A stretch of DNA of 64,000 nucleotides from Nocardioides sp. SYSU D00065 (GTDB lineage Bacteria > Actinomycetota > Actinomycetes > Propionibacteriales > Nocardioidaceae): assembly GCF_017916425.1 (NCBI RefSeq), contig NZ_JAFMSX010000001.1:1364001-1428000 (forward strand), in the 5' to 3' direction. This document shows, one piece after another, positions 1-8,756 of the stretch; positions within the stretch are counted from its first letter, which is position 1, and every line of letters begins with the position of its first letter. The position numbers and the translations under genes were made by a program. The notes under the pieces were generated by a model. That model was not told the origin of the DNA. It saw nothing but the letters and a program-made list of their open reading frames with translations, and did no database searches.

Positions 1-5
1 TGCGC

Positions 6-1103
6 GTGGGCAGCGCCGAGTCGGCCGGCGGCCGGCTCGGCGCTGTCCTCGCCGCCCCGCGGTCCGGCGTGGTGTCGCTGGGGCGCTCCGGACCCTGGCT
101 GGCCACCACCCCGGCGAGCGCCAAGCAGGTCCTGACCGACCCCGCGCACTTCGACTTCCCCGGCGACGTGAGTCGCAGCGGCGACCTGTCCGCGAGCCGG
201 GGCGACACCCGCTCGGGCCACCTCGTGTTCGACGCCCTGTCCCCCGACCAGGTGGCCGGTGGCGTGGAGGTCTTCGAGCGCGAGTGGGCCGCTGCCCTGG
301 CCGCGCACGAGCGCACGACTCCTCACGCGCCCTATGACGCCATGACGCTGCTGCGGGTCCCGGTGGCCCGGTCCACGACCGCCGCGGTGCTCGGGTCGGC
401 CGACTCGGCGCAGCGCGACCGCGTCGCCGGCCAGGTGCTCGCCTGGATCGACGCCCTGGCTCCGGTGATCGCCGCCCGGCGACCACCGGCTGGCTGGACC
501 CGGACCCGGCGCGCGGAGCGCCGCGCCCGGCGCGCCCTGGAGGAGACCCTCGCGCAGGTCCCGGGGGTCGACCCCGCTCCGGTCGCGACGCTCCTCGCCG
601 CCGGCATCCAGGTGCCGATCGCCGCCGGCGCCTGGCTCCTCGCGTGGCTCGCCGACCACGCGACGGGCGATGTCGATCCCCTGCACGCCGTGTGGGAGAC
701 GCTGCGCCTGACTCCGCCCACCTGGGTCACGGCGCGGATCACCACGGCGGACGTCGACCTCGCCGACGAGCGGATCCCGTCGGGATCGGTGGTGATGGTC
801 AGCCCGCTGCTGCTCGGTCGTCTGGAGTCCCTGGTCCCCGGCGACCCCGCCGGACTGGGCGACTTCGACCCCGATCGCTGGCGCGACGGAGCCCGCCGCC
901 CGGGTGCGTGGCTGCCTTTCGGCGCCGGGCCGCACGCCTGCCCAGGCCGTACGCTGGGCCTGGCGCAGCTCCTCTGCGTCGCCCGGTGGGCGGTCACCCG
1001 CGAGCTCGAGTTGAGCGAACCTGTGACCATTGACCAGAGTCGCGGCATCACCCCGGCGCCGTGCCGGTTCCGTGTGGCCCCGAGGAGGGAGGCTCCTCAG
1101 TGA
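6..1103 (+). CDS. Cytochrome P450-like heme protein (5' end may lie outside window)
   Basis: The C-terminal half carries the P450 hallmarks: an ExxR helix (ETLR, about residue 235), and the heme loop PFGAGPHACPG with the axial cysteine near residue 312 (counting from the GTG at position 6). The family normally runs about 400 residues and the frame is open to the window edge, so the true start may be upstream. The I-helix segment reads AGIQV where most P450s have AGx(D/E)T, so the oxygen-activating acid/threonine pair appears to be missing. The stop codon overlaps the start of the histidine kinase (GTGA), which implies translational coupling. The P450 fold is well supported. Whether it is a normal monooxygenase is doubtful; a substrate or redox partner cannot be named. 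Confidence 0.85.
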   Translation: MGSAESAGGRLGAVLAAPRSGVVSLGRSGPWLATTPASAKQVLTDPAHFDFPGDVSRSGDLSASRGDTRSGHLVFDALSPDQVAGGVEVFEREWAAALAAHERTTPHAPYDAMTLLRVPVARSTTAAVLGSADSAQRDRVAGQVLAWIDALAPVIAARRPPAGWTRTRRAERRARRALEETLAQVPGVDPAPVATLLAAGIQVPIAAGAWLLAWLADHATGDVDPLHAVWETLRLTPPTWVTARITTADVDLADERIPSGSVVMVSPLLLGRLESLVPGDPAGLGDFDPDRWRDGARRPGAWLPFGAGPHACPGRTLGLAQLLCVARWAVTRELELSEPVTIDQSRGITPAPCRFRVAPRREAPQ

Positions 1104-2434
1104 TCGAGCACGCCTCCCTGCAGTACCTGAACGCCGACGCGCCGGTGAGCCGGGAGGCCTCCGACATCGCGCGCGCGATCCTCCAGGGCGACATCAGCAT
1201 CGACGAGGCCATCACCCGCACGGCACTGCACCTGCTCGCGGGCGCCCGCGTCGAGGTGGTCGTGTCGGTGCTCACCCGGCTCGCCCCGGAGGACCCGGCC
1301 GGCTGGACCCGGCTGGGGGAACGCGCGTGGATCCGGGAGTGGGTCCGGCCGGGGTCCGGGCACTCGATCGCGCCGCCACCGGGCGCCGGACCGGAGGCGG
1401 CGCTCAGCATGCCGTGGTTGTCCGGGATCGCTCGCGACCGGGGCATCGTCGCCATCACCGACCGCGAGCTCCTGCCGTCCGAGGCGGCCCAGGACCAGTC
1501 CGAGCTCGGGCGGGTCGGGATCCGCAGCCTCGTGGCCTCGGTGTGCATGTCCGAGGGCGTCATGTTCGGCAGCATGTCGGCAGCCAGCCTCGACGCAGGC
1601 ACGTGGTCCGACGAGCTGATGCGCGACTTCGATCTGCTCAGCGCGGCGGTCGCCTCTCGGCTCACCCTCGAGCAGTCACGCCGCGCCCTTGCCGAGGCGA
1701 TCGAGACCGGGACGCAGGCCCAGCTGGCCTACCAGCAGCTCTACGGGTCGGTCGGCCACGAGCTGCGGACCCCGCTCGCGGCGATCCTGGGCTACACCGA
1801 GGTGCTGCTGGACGACGCCGAGCACGGCACCGCCGAGCAGGTGGCGCAGGGCATGCTGCGGGACGGGCCGGTGATCCTGCGGGCCTGCGAGCAGCTGGTC
1901 GCGATCGTCGACACCCTGTTGGGTGCCGGTCGCACGCTGTCCGGCGATGACGAGCGCCAGGCCGTGGCGGTCGCCGACGCGGTCGCGGACGTCGTGCACT
2001 GGCACCGCGCCCCCGCCCGGATCGCGGGCGTGGAGATCCTGGTCGACATCGACGCGTCGACTGCAGTGTGGGCGCACCCGTCCGGGGTGCGCCAGGTGCT
2101 CACCAACCTCCTCGGCAACGCCATCGCCCACCACCGCCCCGGCGGCGGGACGGTGCTGCTCTCCGCCGAGCGGCTGCTGGGCGAGAGCGGCCGGCCGATG
2201 GTGCGGGTCGTCGTGCGCGACGACGGGCCCGGTCTGGAGCCCGGTCAGCTGGAGCGGGCCTTCGAGCCCTTCGTCCGCTTCGCGGGCCCGGCGACCAAGG
2301 GCACCGGCCTGGGGCTGTCGATCTCGCGCACCATCGCCGAGCGCGACGGCGGGGCGGTGCGCGGCGAGTCGACGCCGGGGTCGGGTTCGTCGTTCTGGCT
2401 CGAGCTCCCGGCCTTCGACCCGATCCGCGCCTGA
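1100..2434 (+). CDS. Soluble GAF-domain sensor histidine kinase
   Basis: A 444-residue kinase. The start is placed at GTG 1100, preceded by GAGGAGGGAGG and overlapping the P450 stop codon. Residues about 20-200 form a GAF-like sensory region (LVASVCMSEG...GSMSAAS). The DHp helix carries the phospho-acceptor in GHELRTP (His about 220). The ATPase domain has the N box (NLLGNAIAH, about 336), G1 (DDGPGL, about 374) and G2 (GTGLGLS, about 401). No transmembrane segment or signal peptide is visible, so it should sense a cytoplasmic signal. No response regulator is adjacent, so its partner is unknown. The four-base overlap suggests that the P450-like protein and the kinase act together. Confidence 0.9.
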   Translation: MIEHASLQYLNADAPVSREASDIARAILQGDISIDEAITRTALHLLAGARVEVVVSVLTRLAPEDPAGWTRLGERAWIREWVRPGSGHSIAPPPGAGPEAALSMPWLSGIARDRGIVAITDRELLPSEAAQDQSELGRVGIRSLVASVCMSEGVMFGSMSAASLDAGTWSDELMRDFDLLSAAVASRLTLEQSRRALAEAIETGTQAQLAYQQLYGSVGHELRTPLAAILGYTEVLLDDAEHGTAEQVAQGMLRDGPVILRACEQLVAIVDTLLGAGRTLSGDDERQAVAVADAVADVVHWHRAPARIAGVEILVDIDASTAVWAHPSGVRQVLTNLLGNAIAHHRPGGGTVLLSAERLLGESGRPMVRVVVRDDGPGLEPGQLERAFEPFVRFAGPATKGTGLGLSISRTIAERDGGAVRGESTPGSGSSFWLELPAFDPIRA

Positions 2435-2486
2435 CCTGAGCCGATTCCCGCAGGGTGGTGCGGCTGATGTATCCTCGGTCCCGCTT

Positions 2487-2560
2487 GGGCAGGTAGCTCA
2501 GTTGGTACGAGCGATCGCCTGAAAAGTGATAGGTCGGCGGTTCGACCCCGCCCCTGCCCA
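2487..2560 (+). tRNA. tRNA-Phe (GAA)
   Basis: Cloverleaf by eye: the acceptor GGGCAGG pairs with CCTGCCC, the D arm is GCTC/GAGC, the anticodon stem ATCGC/GTGAT encloses loop CTGAAAA (anticodon GAA), and the T arm is GGCGG/CCGCC with loop TTCGACC. The discriminator base is A at 2560. The 3' CCA is not encoded. Confidence 0.97.
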
Positions 2561-2569
2561 CAAGCACAG

Positions 2570-2602
2570 AAGGGCCCCGATCACGTCCCGATCGGGGCCC
2601 TT
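2570..2602. terminator. Bidirectional terminator between tRNA-Phe and pstB
   Basis: A perfect 13-bp inverted repeat (arms 2570-2582 and 2590-2602, first arm AAGGGCCCCGATC) with a 7-nt loop. It lies between the plus-strand tRNA and the end of minus-strand pstB. Each arm ends in a short A/T pair rather than a long T tract. Confidence 0.8.
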
Positions 2603-2625
2603 CTGCGACTGGTGTTCGACGCCGA

Positions 2626-3459
2626 TCAGCCGAACCGCCCGTTCACGTAGTCGGAGGTCCGGGAGTCCCGGGGACTGGTGAACATCGCGTCGGTGTCGCC
2701 GTGCTCGACGATCACGCCCGGCGTGCCCTGCGAGGCGAGGAAGAAGGCGCACGTGTCGGAGACGCGCGCCGCCTGCTGCATGTTGTGGGTGACGATGACG
2801 ATCGTGACCTGCTGGGCGAGGTCCTTCATGGTCTCCTCGATCACGCGGGTCGAGGTGGGATCGAGCGCGGAGCACGGCTCGTCCATCAGGAGCACGCGCG
2901 GCTTGATCGCCAACGACCGGGCGATGCACAGGCGCTGCTGCTGACCGCCCGAGAGACCGCCACCGGGGCTGTCGAGCCGGTCCTTGACCTCCTTCCAGAG
3001 GCCACCGCGGACCAGGCACTCCTCGACGAGCTCCTCCTTCGCGGACTTGTTCATCTTGGTGCCGGTCAGCCGCAGGCCGGCGATGACGTTCTCGCGGATC
3101 GACATCGCGGGGAAGGGGTTCGGCTTCTGGAAGACCATGCCGATCGCGCGCCGTGCGTCGGTGAGCTTGCGCTGCGGGTCGTAGATGTCCTCCCCGTCCA
3201 GCAGCACCTCGCCGGCGAGCGCGGCGGACGGCACGAGCTCGTGCATTCGGTTGAGGATCCGCAGGAAGGTGGACTTCCCGCAGCCCGACGGGCCGATGAG
3301 GGCGGTGATGCCGGAGGCCGGCATCGTCAGCGAGACCCGGTCGAGCACCTGGTGGTTGCCGAACCACGCGGTGATGTCGCGTGCCTCGAGGGTCGCGGGC
3401 CCGGCGCCACCCACGTCGTACGACGGCGGGGCGGGCGCGGGGAGCGTGGACTGGGTCAT
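2626..3459 (-). CDS. pstB: Phosphate ABC transporter ATP-binding protein PstB
   Basis: A 277-residue ATPase that drives phosphate import through PstC/PstA. Walker A is GPSGCGKST (about residues 56-64), the Q loop is FQKPNPFP (typical of PstB), the signature is LSGGQQQRL and Walker B is VLLMDEP followed by the D loop SALDP. The start ATG follows a GAAGAGA Shine-Dalgarno sequence. It is the last gene of the Pst locus and is separated from the upstream pstS-like gene by 128 bases holding a strong hairpin. It may therefore be made by read-through or from its own promoter, rather than at parity with pstC/A. Confidence 0.97.
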   Translation of the reverse strand: MTQSTLPAPAPPSYDVGGAGPATLEARDITAWFGNHQVLDRVSLTMPASGITALIGPSGCGKSTFLRILNRMHELVPSAALAGEVLLDGEDIYDPQRKLTDARRAIGMVFQKPNPFPAMSIRENVIAGLRLTGTKMNKSAKEELVEECLVRGGLWKEVKDRLDSPGGGLSGGQQQRLCIARSLAIKPRVLLMDEPCSALDPTSTRVIEETMKDLAQQVTIVIVTHNMQQAARVSDTCAFFLASQGTPGVIVEHGDTDAMFTSPRDSRTSDYVNGRFG

Positions 3460-3535
3460 GGCGGGTCTCTTCGGATCGGGGACGGATCGGGATCGGGTCG
3501 CGGGCGGGATGGGTCGGGGGGCGGTGCGACCAGGT

Positions 3536-3570
3536 GGGGGCGGGCGGCCGTCAGCGAGCCGCCCGCCCCC
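3536..3570 (-). terminator. Strong hairpin between third pstS-like gene and pstB
   Basis: A perfect 13-bp inverted repeat (arms 3536-3548 and 3558-3570, GGGGGCGGGCGGC and its complement) with a 9-nt loop, 17 bases after the stop of the gene at 3588-5177. It fits an intrinsic or partial terminator, although no U tract follows. Confidence 0.7.
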
Positions 3571-3587
3571 GGTTCAGGAGAGGTCGG

Positions 3588-5177
3588 TCACTTCACCGTG
3601 ATCACGAACGCGAGCTTCGAGGCTGCGAACGCCGAGCTGCCGGCGTACTGCGCGACGAGCTTGTTCTTGCCCTTCTTCAGCTTGGTGAGCTTCACGCTGG
3701 CGACGCCGTTCTTGACGGTGCCCTTGCCGACGGTCTTCTTGCCGAGCTTGACCACGACCTTGCCGGTGGCCTTGCCCGCCGCCGACTCCTTGACCTTGAT
3801 CTTGCCCTTGATCGCCGCGCCCTTGGCGTAGCTCTTCTTGAAGGTCTCGGACAGCTTGGTCTTCGCCTTCGCCGCCGGAGCCGGCGCGGCGGCGCGGACG
3901 GTCACGTCGACCTCGGTCGACGTCGAGCCGTTGAAGGCCGCGCCGGTGGGGGTGAAGGTGGCCTTGACCTTGTGCACGCCCGGGGTGAGGCCGGTGGCGG
4001 TGTAGGTGGCGCGCCCACCGGTGACCACGGCGTTGCCCTTGGCCGCGCCGTCGACGGAGAAGGACACGACGCCCTGCGGCTTGAGGGTGCCGCCGCCGCC
4101 GACGGTGGCGGTGAGGGTGGCCGCACCGGCGGCGTTCGAGACGCCGGAGACGCTCGTGGTGGTGTTCACCTTGGCGGTGAGCAGGTCGCTGGCGGCCGTG
4201 GCCGTGGTGGTCGCCACGCCGCACTTGCCGCCCTGGGAGGCGGAGAGCAGCTGCTCGAAGCCGGCGTCGAGGATCAGCGAGGTCGCGGCGGGCGAGCACG
4301 CGAAGCCGTTGGGGCCGAAGAGGCCCTGCGCCCACGGGCTGGCGGCGTCGGCCTGGCGCACCACGTTGTAGAGCGCACGGCCGACCTGCCAGCCCTGCTC
4401 GATGCGCAGGGTGCCGAGCAGTCCGGCACGGCCCACCGAGAACGGGGCGATCGCGTTGGGGTCGGACTTGATCGGCGCGTCGTCGTGCTCCTGCACGAAG
4501 GTGACGCTGGGGCCGTAGGTGACCGGCGAGCCCTTGATCTTGTCGAGCTCCTTCTTGAAGAAGTCACCCGTGCCCGAGCTGGTCTGCGGGGCCAGCGGCT
4601 TGATGGCGCCGTTGCTGCCGCCCACCTGGCTCCAGTTGGTGACGCTGCCCTCGAAGATCGCGACGATCTGCTCGGGGGTGAGGCTGGCCGGGGCGTTCGA
4701 CGTCTGCGCCGTGGCCACGGCGAGGGTGTCCTTGGCGAACGGGAACGCCTGCAGCCCGGCTGCGGTCTCGTTGGCGTTGTTGCCGGAGGAGGAGCGGGCG
4801 AAGCTCACGTCGGTGTTGTTGCCCGCGCCGTAGAGCAGCGCCTTGCCGCCCCCGGAGCCGTTCGGCCGCACGATCGGGGCCGACCCGGCGCGCAGCGTGA
4901 CGTTGGCGGAGTTCGTCTGGGCACCCGACGCGTCGAACGTGCGGGCGTCGAAGGACACCAGGCGCTGCGCGGCACCACCGGCGTTGTAGCCCGGGACACC
5001 GGCGTGGCCGTCGGCCAGGTACGTCAGCGCGTGCATCGTGGTGTCGGAGCCGACACCGACGATGTCGTCGGCGTCGGGGACGACGGTCGGGTCGGCCTGG
5101 GCGGGAGCGGCCACGGCGAGCGCCGTCGCCAGGACGGACGTGGTGGCCACGCCCGCGAGGAGCCTGCGAACAGACAT
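3588..5177 (-). CDS. Secreted PstS-like phosphate-binding protein with two C-terminal Ig-like domains
   Basis: A 529-residue exported protein. Residues 1-28 are a signal peptide (cleavage likely after PAQA). The next 300 or so residues resemble a PstS-type periplasmic binding protein: VGSDTTMHALTYL, a phosphate-loop-like region, LTPEQIVAIFEGSVTNWSQV (the PstS L-s-g-x-I-F-x-G-x-I-x-x-W motif) and QTSSGTGDFF. From about residue 335 two beta-rich repeats follow (VSFSVDGAAKGNAVV...; KVKESAAGKATGKVVVKL...), typical of bacterial Ig-like (Big_3) domains. The protein ends in FVITVK with no membrane anchor, unlike the two other binding proteins of the locus. It follows the sortase-like gene after 73 bases. 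It could be a shed or wall-associated phosphate scavenger. Confidence 0.85.
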   Translation of the reverse strand: MSVRRLLAGVATTSVLATALAVAAPAQADPTVVPDADDIVGVGSDTTMHALTYLADGHAGVPGYNAGGAAQRLVSFDARTFDASGAQTNSANVTLRAGSAPIVRPNGSGGGKALLYGAGNNTDVSFARSSSGNNANETAAGLQAFPFAKDTLAVATAQTSNAPASLTPEQIVAIFEGSVTNWSQVGGSNGAIKPLAPQTSSGTGDFFKKELDKIKGSPVTYGPSVTFVQEHDDAPIKSDPNAIAPFSVGRAGLLGTLRIEQGWQVGRALYNVVRQADAASPWAQGLFGPNGFACSPAATSLILDAGFEQLLSASQGGKCGVATTTATAASDLLTAKVNTTTSVSGVSNAAGAATLTATVGGGGTLKPQGVVSFSVDGAAKGNAVVTGGRATYTATGLTPGVHKVKATFTPTGAAFNGSTSTEVDVTVRAAAPAPAAKAKTKLSETFKKSYAKGAAIKGKIKVKESAAGKATGKVVVKLGKKTVGKGTVKNGVASVKLTKLKKGKNKLVAQYAGSSAFAASKLAFVITVK

Positions 5178-5193
5178 GAGGTTCTCTTTCTCT

Positions 5194-5225
5194 GGGTGTT
5201 CGTTGGGGTGGTGCGTCGGGTGTTC
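5194..5225 (-). promoter_or_regulatory. Direct repeats upstream of the secreted pstS-like gene
   Basis: On the minus strand GAACACCC occurs twice, 24 bases apart, with a related CACCACCCC midway, giving a 12-bp periodic site just upstream of the start at 5177. It resembles a degenerate PHO-box arrangement, but the period differs from the usual 11 bp. Weak evidence. Confidence 0.3.
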
Positions 5226-5250
5226 CTGGACGGGTGGAGCGGCACTTCGG

Positions 5251-6159
5251 TTACAGCAGGTTGGGCAGCAGGCGCATGACCACGTCCGTGGTGAGCCAGG
5301 CGACGGCGATCACGACCGGAGTCGCGACGACCCACACCAGGGCGGCTCCGAACCGCTGCCGGGCGGCGATGACGCCGAGCGTCAGCGCCAGGAGCAGTCC
5401 CAGGCACAGCGTCAGCAGCGGCATCACCGCTCCTGACTCCGTGCCCATCGCCTGCTCCGGATCAGGGACCACGGGGGGCAGGCCCGCGGGGGTGTCGAAC
5501 GCCTCGTCCGCCTCGGCGTCGACGTAGACGACCTCGCCCGGCGACAGCGACGGCAGCCGGGAGCCGCCCGCCTCGCCGCTCACCAGCACGAGCCGCGCCG
5601 CGTCCTCCGGCCGGGGCTGCGGCAGCGGGTCACCGGCACGACGTACGCCGATCACCTCGAAGCGGGTGGCGCCCTGAGCGGTGACCACGTTGACCTGGTC
5701 GCCCGCCTCTAGCTCGCCGAGCCGCGCGAAGGGCGCGCCGTAGGTGCTCGCCCGGCCGAACACCGCGGACGTGCCCCGCTGGCCGGGGAGCACGGTGTTG
5801 CGCAGGTGTCCGGGACCGGTCAGCAGGTCGCCGGAAGCCGTGCCCTCGACCACCACCTGCTCGACGCCGATGTGCGGGATCGAGAGGGTGGCGACGGGCG
5901 TGCCGACCTCCGTCACCGGCCCGATCGGGGCGGTGCCGGCGGCGAGCTCGGCGCGGAAGTCCGCGTAGAGCGCGTCCTGGGCGCGGTCCTGGGCGAGACC
6001 GCCCAGGTAGAGCATCTGCGCGACCATCCACCCGGCGACCAGGCAGCACATCACCGACGTCGTCGACACCACCGACCAGACGTCGTCATTCCGGGCCGGA
6101 GGCGCGGGCCGGGGGGCCGCCGCGCGCGCCGCTGCCGGTCGCTCGGTGGTGACGGTCAT
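5251..6159 (-). CDS. Catalytically degenerate class D/E-like sortase with three membrane segments
   Basis: A 302-residue membrane protein. Residues 27-50 form an N-terminal helix, followed by a sortase-like beta-barrel region and two more hydrophobic helices (about 243-262 and 267-290). The barrel is recognisable from VATLSIPHIGV, the GPGHLRNTVLPGQRG segment and STYGAPFARLGELEAGDQV. These align with class E sortases, but the position of the catalytic His (GHRTTYGAPF in active enzymes) reads GRASTYGAPF. The TLTTC cysteine block reads LVLVSG, and the basic residue that should follow is absent. All three catalytic positions therefore look lost. The start overlaps the stop of the large binding protein (ATGA). 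It may serve as a scaffold or assembly partner for the anchored binding proteins; transpeptidation is unlikely. Confidence 0.75.
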   Translation of the reverse strand: MTVTTERPAAARAAAPRPAPPARNDDVWSVVSTTSVMCCLVAGWMVAQMLYLGGLAQDRAQDALYADFRAELAAGTAPIGPVTEVGTPVATLSIPHIGVEQVVVEGTASGDLLTGPGHLRNTVLPGQRGTSAVFGRASTYGAPFARLGELEAGDQVNVVTAQGATRFEVIGVRRAGDPLPQPRPEDAARLVLVSGEAGGSRLPSLSPGEVVYVDAEADEAFDTPAGLPPVVPDPEQAMGTESGAVMPLLTLCLGLLLALTLGVIAARQRFGAALVWVVATPVVIAVAWLTTDVVMRLLPNLL

Positions 6160-8756
6160 GACCGCCTCCTGCGCAGGTGTCGCAGCCGGACGAGGTTGGC
6201 CGCGATGGCGCTGATGAGCGCCACGAGCACGAGCGTCGGCAGGACCCTCGCGGCAACGGGCGAGGAGACCTGCGTCGTGGGCGGCATCGTCACGAGCTCC
6301 TGCTCCGCGTCGTCGGCCTCGTCGCCCTTGTCGCCCTCGTCCTCGCCCTTGCCGTCGGCGTCCGCGTCGGCCTCCTCACCCGGGCCGTCGACCGGCGCGA
6401 GGACCTCGTCGGTCCCGTCGACCGCGCTGACGCTGGCGGGCCCGAGGTCGCCCCCGTCGGTGCCGGTCTGACTGCCGTCGCCGTCGCCGTCCGTCGACTC
6501 GTCGCCGGCGGTGCTCGCGCCCTCCTGCTCACCGATCGCCTCGGCGACGGCCTGAGCCTGCTTCCACAGCGGGGCGGTGACGCCGGTCTTCGTCAGCGGG
6601 ACGTAGCCCGGGGGGAGCTGGCCGTTGCCGTACCCCTGCTTCTGGCCCTCGGTCGTGGCGACCTCGATGAACTGCCGGACCTTGTCGGCGTCCTCCTGCG
6701 GCAGGTTCGCCGTACGCGCCGCGGTGTAGACGATCATCGTGCCGGGGTAGGCGTCGGCCTTGACCAGGGCCGCCATGTCGAGCGTGAACGGCTTCTCACC
6801 GCTGCGGCTCGGCTCGGCCAGCCGCAGCGCCTTGACCAGACCGCCGGCCGTCGGGGCGACAAAGCCCTTGCGCGTCGCGAGGCTGGCCTGCTCCAGCCCG
6901 AGCCGCGCGGCGTCGCCCATGCTGACGACGCCCAGCATGAAGCGGGAGCCGACGCCCTGCCGGTCGACGCGGCCGATCTTCCAGGGGTCGGTGACCGTCG
7001 AGCGCTCGCACTTGGTCTGGACGTTGGGCCAGGCGTCGAGGATCGCCTCGGCGATCTTGCGGATCGACGGCACGGGCGCCGCGAGCTGGGTGAAGTACGG
7101 CGTCGGGTTCTGCTGGCGGCACTCGTCGTTGGTGACCGGGACGTAGTCGTCGAGCAGGGGCCACTCGGGCGTGGGCAGCTTGATCTTCTTGTAGCTCGGG
7201 TTGACCTTCATCCCCCACGGGTCCGGCTTGCCGTCGACCCAGGCCATGGCCGCCGCGTCCTGGGCGATGTAGGAGGTGAGGGCCTCGATGACGTCACTGG
7301 ACTCCGAGAGCGACAGCAGGGTCGCCGCCGCTTCGCGGGTGATGGTGTCCAGCCCCGGGTTGAGCTTCTGGAACTCCGGGTCCAGGTTGATGCCGATCGG
7401 GTTGCTCTCCATGCCGGGGTGGCCACGGCCGAGCTCGCTGCCGAGGTAGGACTGCGTCATCAGCTTGGCGAGGAGCCGGGCGTTGAGCTTGAGCCCGGTG
7501 TACTCGCCGGCGTTGCCCGGCTTGTCGATGACGTACCCGATCGAGAAGCCCGTCACGGCGGTGGGGGCGTACGCCATCGGGTCCGAGCCCTTGACCTCGT
7601 GCTCGCCGGACACGAAGGCCGCTGCGCCGCCGCCGTTCTCGGCCAGCGCGAAGCCGGCCGCGTCGGCCATCTTGTTGTGCTGGAACTTGAACCGCTTCTT
7701 GTCCAGGCAGAAGCTCGGCGACCACTGGAGCGAGGCCTGGGACATCAGCTCGGAGCCGTAGAAGCCGGTCGGCGCGCGGGAGTCGAGGACGGTGCACGCA
7801 TCCGGCGAGAGGCCGAAGGTGATCGGCACGGAGAACCGGTTGTTCCAGTTGGAGGGCGACCACCACAGCATCGGCGACGCGGTGAGGTCGACGCCCTGGT
7901 TGGAGTAGTTGCTCGCGCCCGGCTCGTACTGGCCGCCACGGTTGCAGGCGGCGTCGTCGTCCATGCAGCTGATGCCCTGGATCGGGATCACCACGATCGA
8001 GCAGGCGACCTTCTCGGAGCAGCCCAGCGACTCGTTCTCGACGTCGGAGCGCACCTCGAACTTCGCGTGACCGTTGCCCTCGAGGTCGGTGAACGCCGCC
8101 TGCTCGGCCGGCGGGAACGCCGCGCCGACTGCCGCCTCGGGCGCCATCGTCTCGGAGGTGCAGCTCGCGTAGACGGTCCCGTCGGCGGCGCGGAAGGGCG
8201 TGATGTGGGTCGAGAAGTTGGCGACGTCGTTGCACTCCGCGGGGATCGGCGCCAGGCCGTACTTCTGCGCCCGCTGCTCCTCCGTGGCCAGCTTGTCGTG
8301 ACGCCACGCGGCCTCGGTGTCATCGGTGACCTGCGTGCGCTGGGCGCGCGAGGAGGTCCAGCACGTCTCGGGGGACAGCTGCTCGGCCGGCGGCAGGCTC
8401 GGGTCGTCGAGCCCGCGGCACTGGAGGATGACGACGGGGTACTCCTGCAGCAGGCCCTGCTCGCCGAACGGGCTCGACGAGCGACCGCCGGTGGGGTGGG
8501 CGCCGGTCCAGGAGATGTCGACGCGCTCGCGCCCGCGCAGCTCCGTGGTCCGGTCGACGGTCACGGTGACGTCGCGGGAGTCGATCTCGATCTCCTGGCC
8601 CTGCACCATGATGGTGCGGCTCAGGTGCTTGGTCTCGGTGTACGCCGGCTCGTCGCCCGGCGCCGCGACGGCGACCTCGACGGAGGCTCCCAGCGCCGGC
8701 AGGCCGACGGCCAGCGCCGCCGCTGCTGCCGCGAGGAGGCGCGCGCGCCGCCTCAT
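6156..8756 (-). CDS. Large membrane-anchored PstS-like surface protein
   Basis: An 866-residue exported protein: signal peptide at 1-31, a long extracellular region with several cysteines, an acidic Thr/Gly-rich linker (about 735-830), and a C-terminal helix (VLPTLVLVALISAIAANLV) followed by a basic tail. The central part resembles a type II periplasmic binding protein of the PstS kind: AYAPTAVTGFSIGYVI and YTGLKLNARLLAKLMTQSY match the pattern of PstS near its hinge, and GTMIVYTAARTANLPQEDADKVRQFIEVA matches its C-terminal lobe. It is about 500 residues longer than PstS and has an N-terminal domain I do not recognise. No LPxTG motif precedes the helix, so it should stay in the membrane. It overlaps pstS and the sortase-like gene by four bases each. 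Confidence 0.7.
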   Translation of the reverse strand: MRRRARLLAAAAAALAVGLPALGASVEVAVAAPGDEPAYTETKHLSRTIMVQGQEIEIDSRDVTVTVDRTTELRGRERVDISWTGAHPTGGRSSSPFGEQGLLQEYPVVILQCRGLDDPSLPPAEQLSPETCWTSSRAQRTQVTDDTEAAWRHDKLATEEQRAQKYGLAPIPAECNDVANFSTHITPFRAADGTVYASCTSETMAPEAAVGAAFPPAEQAAFTDLEGNGHAKFEVRSDVENESLGCSEKVACSIVVIPIQGISCMDDDAACNRGGQYEPGASNYSNQGVDLTASPMLWWSPSNWNNRFSVPITFGLSPDACTVLDSRAPTGFYGSELMSQASLQWSPSFCLDKKRFKFQHNKMADAAGFALAENGGGAAAFVSGEHEVKGSDPMAYAPTAVTGFSIGYVIDKPGNAGEYTGLKLNARLLAKLMTQSYLGSELGRGHPGMESNPIGINLDPEFQKLNPGLDTITREAAATLLSLSESSDVIEALTSYIAQDAAAMAWVDGKPDPWGMKVNPSYKKIKLPTPEWPLLDDYVPVTNDECRQQNPTPYFTQLAAPVPSIRKIAEAILDAWPNVQTKCERSTVTDPWKIGRVDRQGVGSRFMLGVVSMGDAARLGLEQASLATRKGFVAPTAGGLVKALRLAEPSRSGEKPFTLDMAALVKADAYPGTMIVYTAARTANLPQEDADKVRQFIEVATTEGQKQGYGNGQLPPGYVPLTKTGVTAPLWKQAQAVAEAIGEQEGASTAGDESTDGDGDGSQTGTDGGDLGPASVSAVDGTDEVLAPVDGPGEEADADADGKGEDEGDKGDEADDAEQELVTMPPTTQVSSPVAARVLPTLVLVALISAIAANLVRLRHLRRRRS

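Noticed and set aside
2570..2602. Riboswitch or attachment site next to tRNA-Phe
   Set aside because: A simple 13-bp stem with a 7-nt loop. No duplicated tRNA 3' end and no integrase gene nearby, so a terminator explains it.
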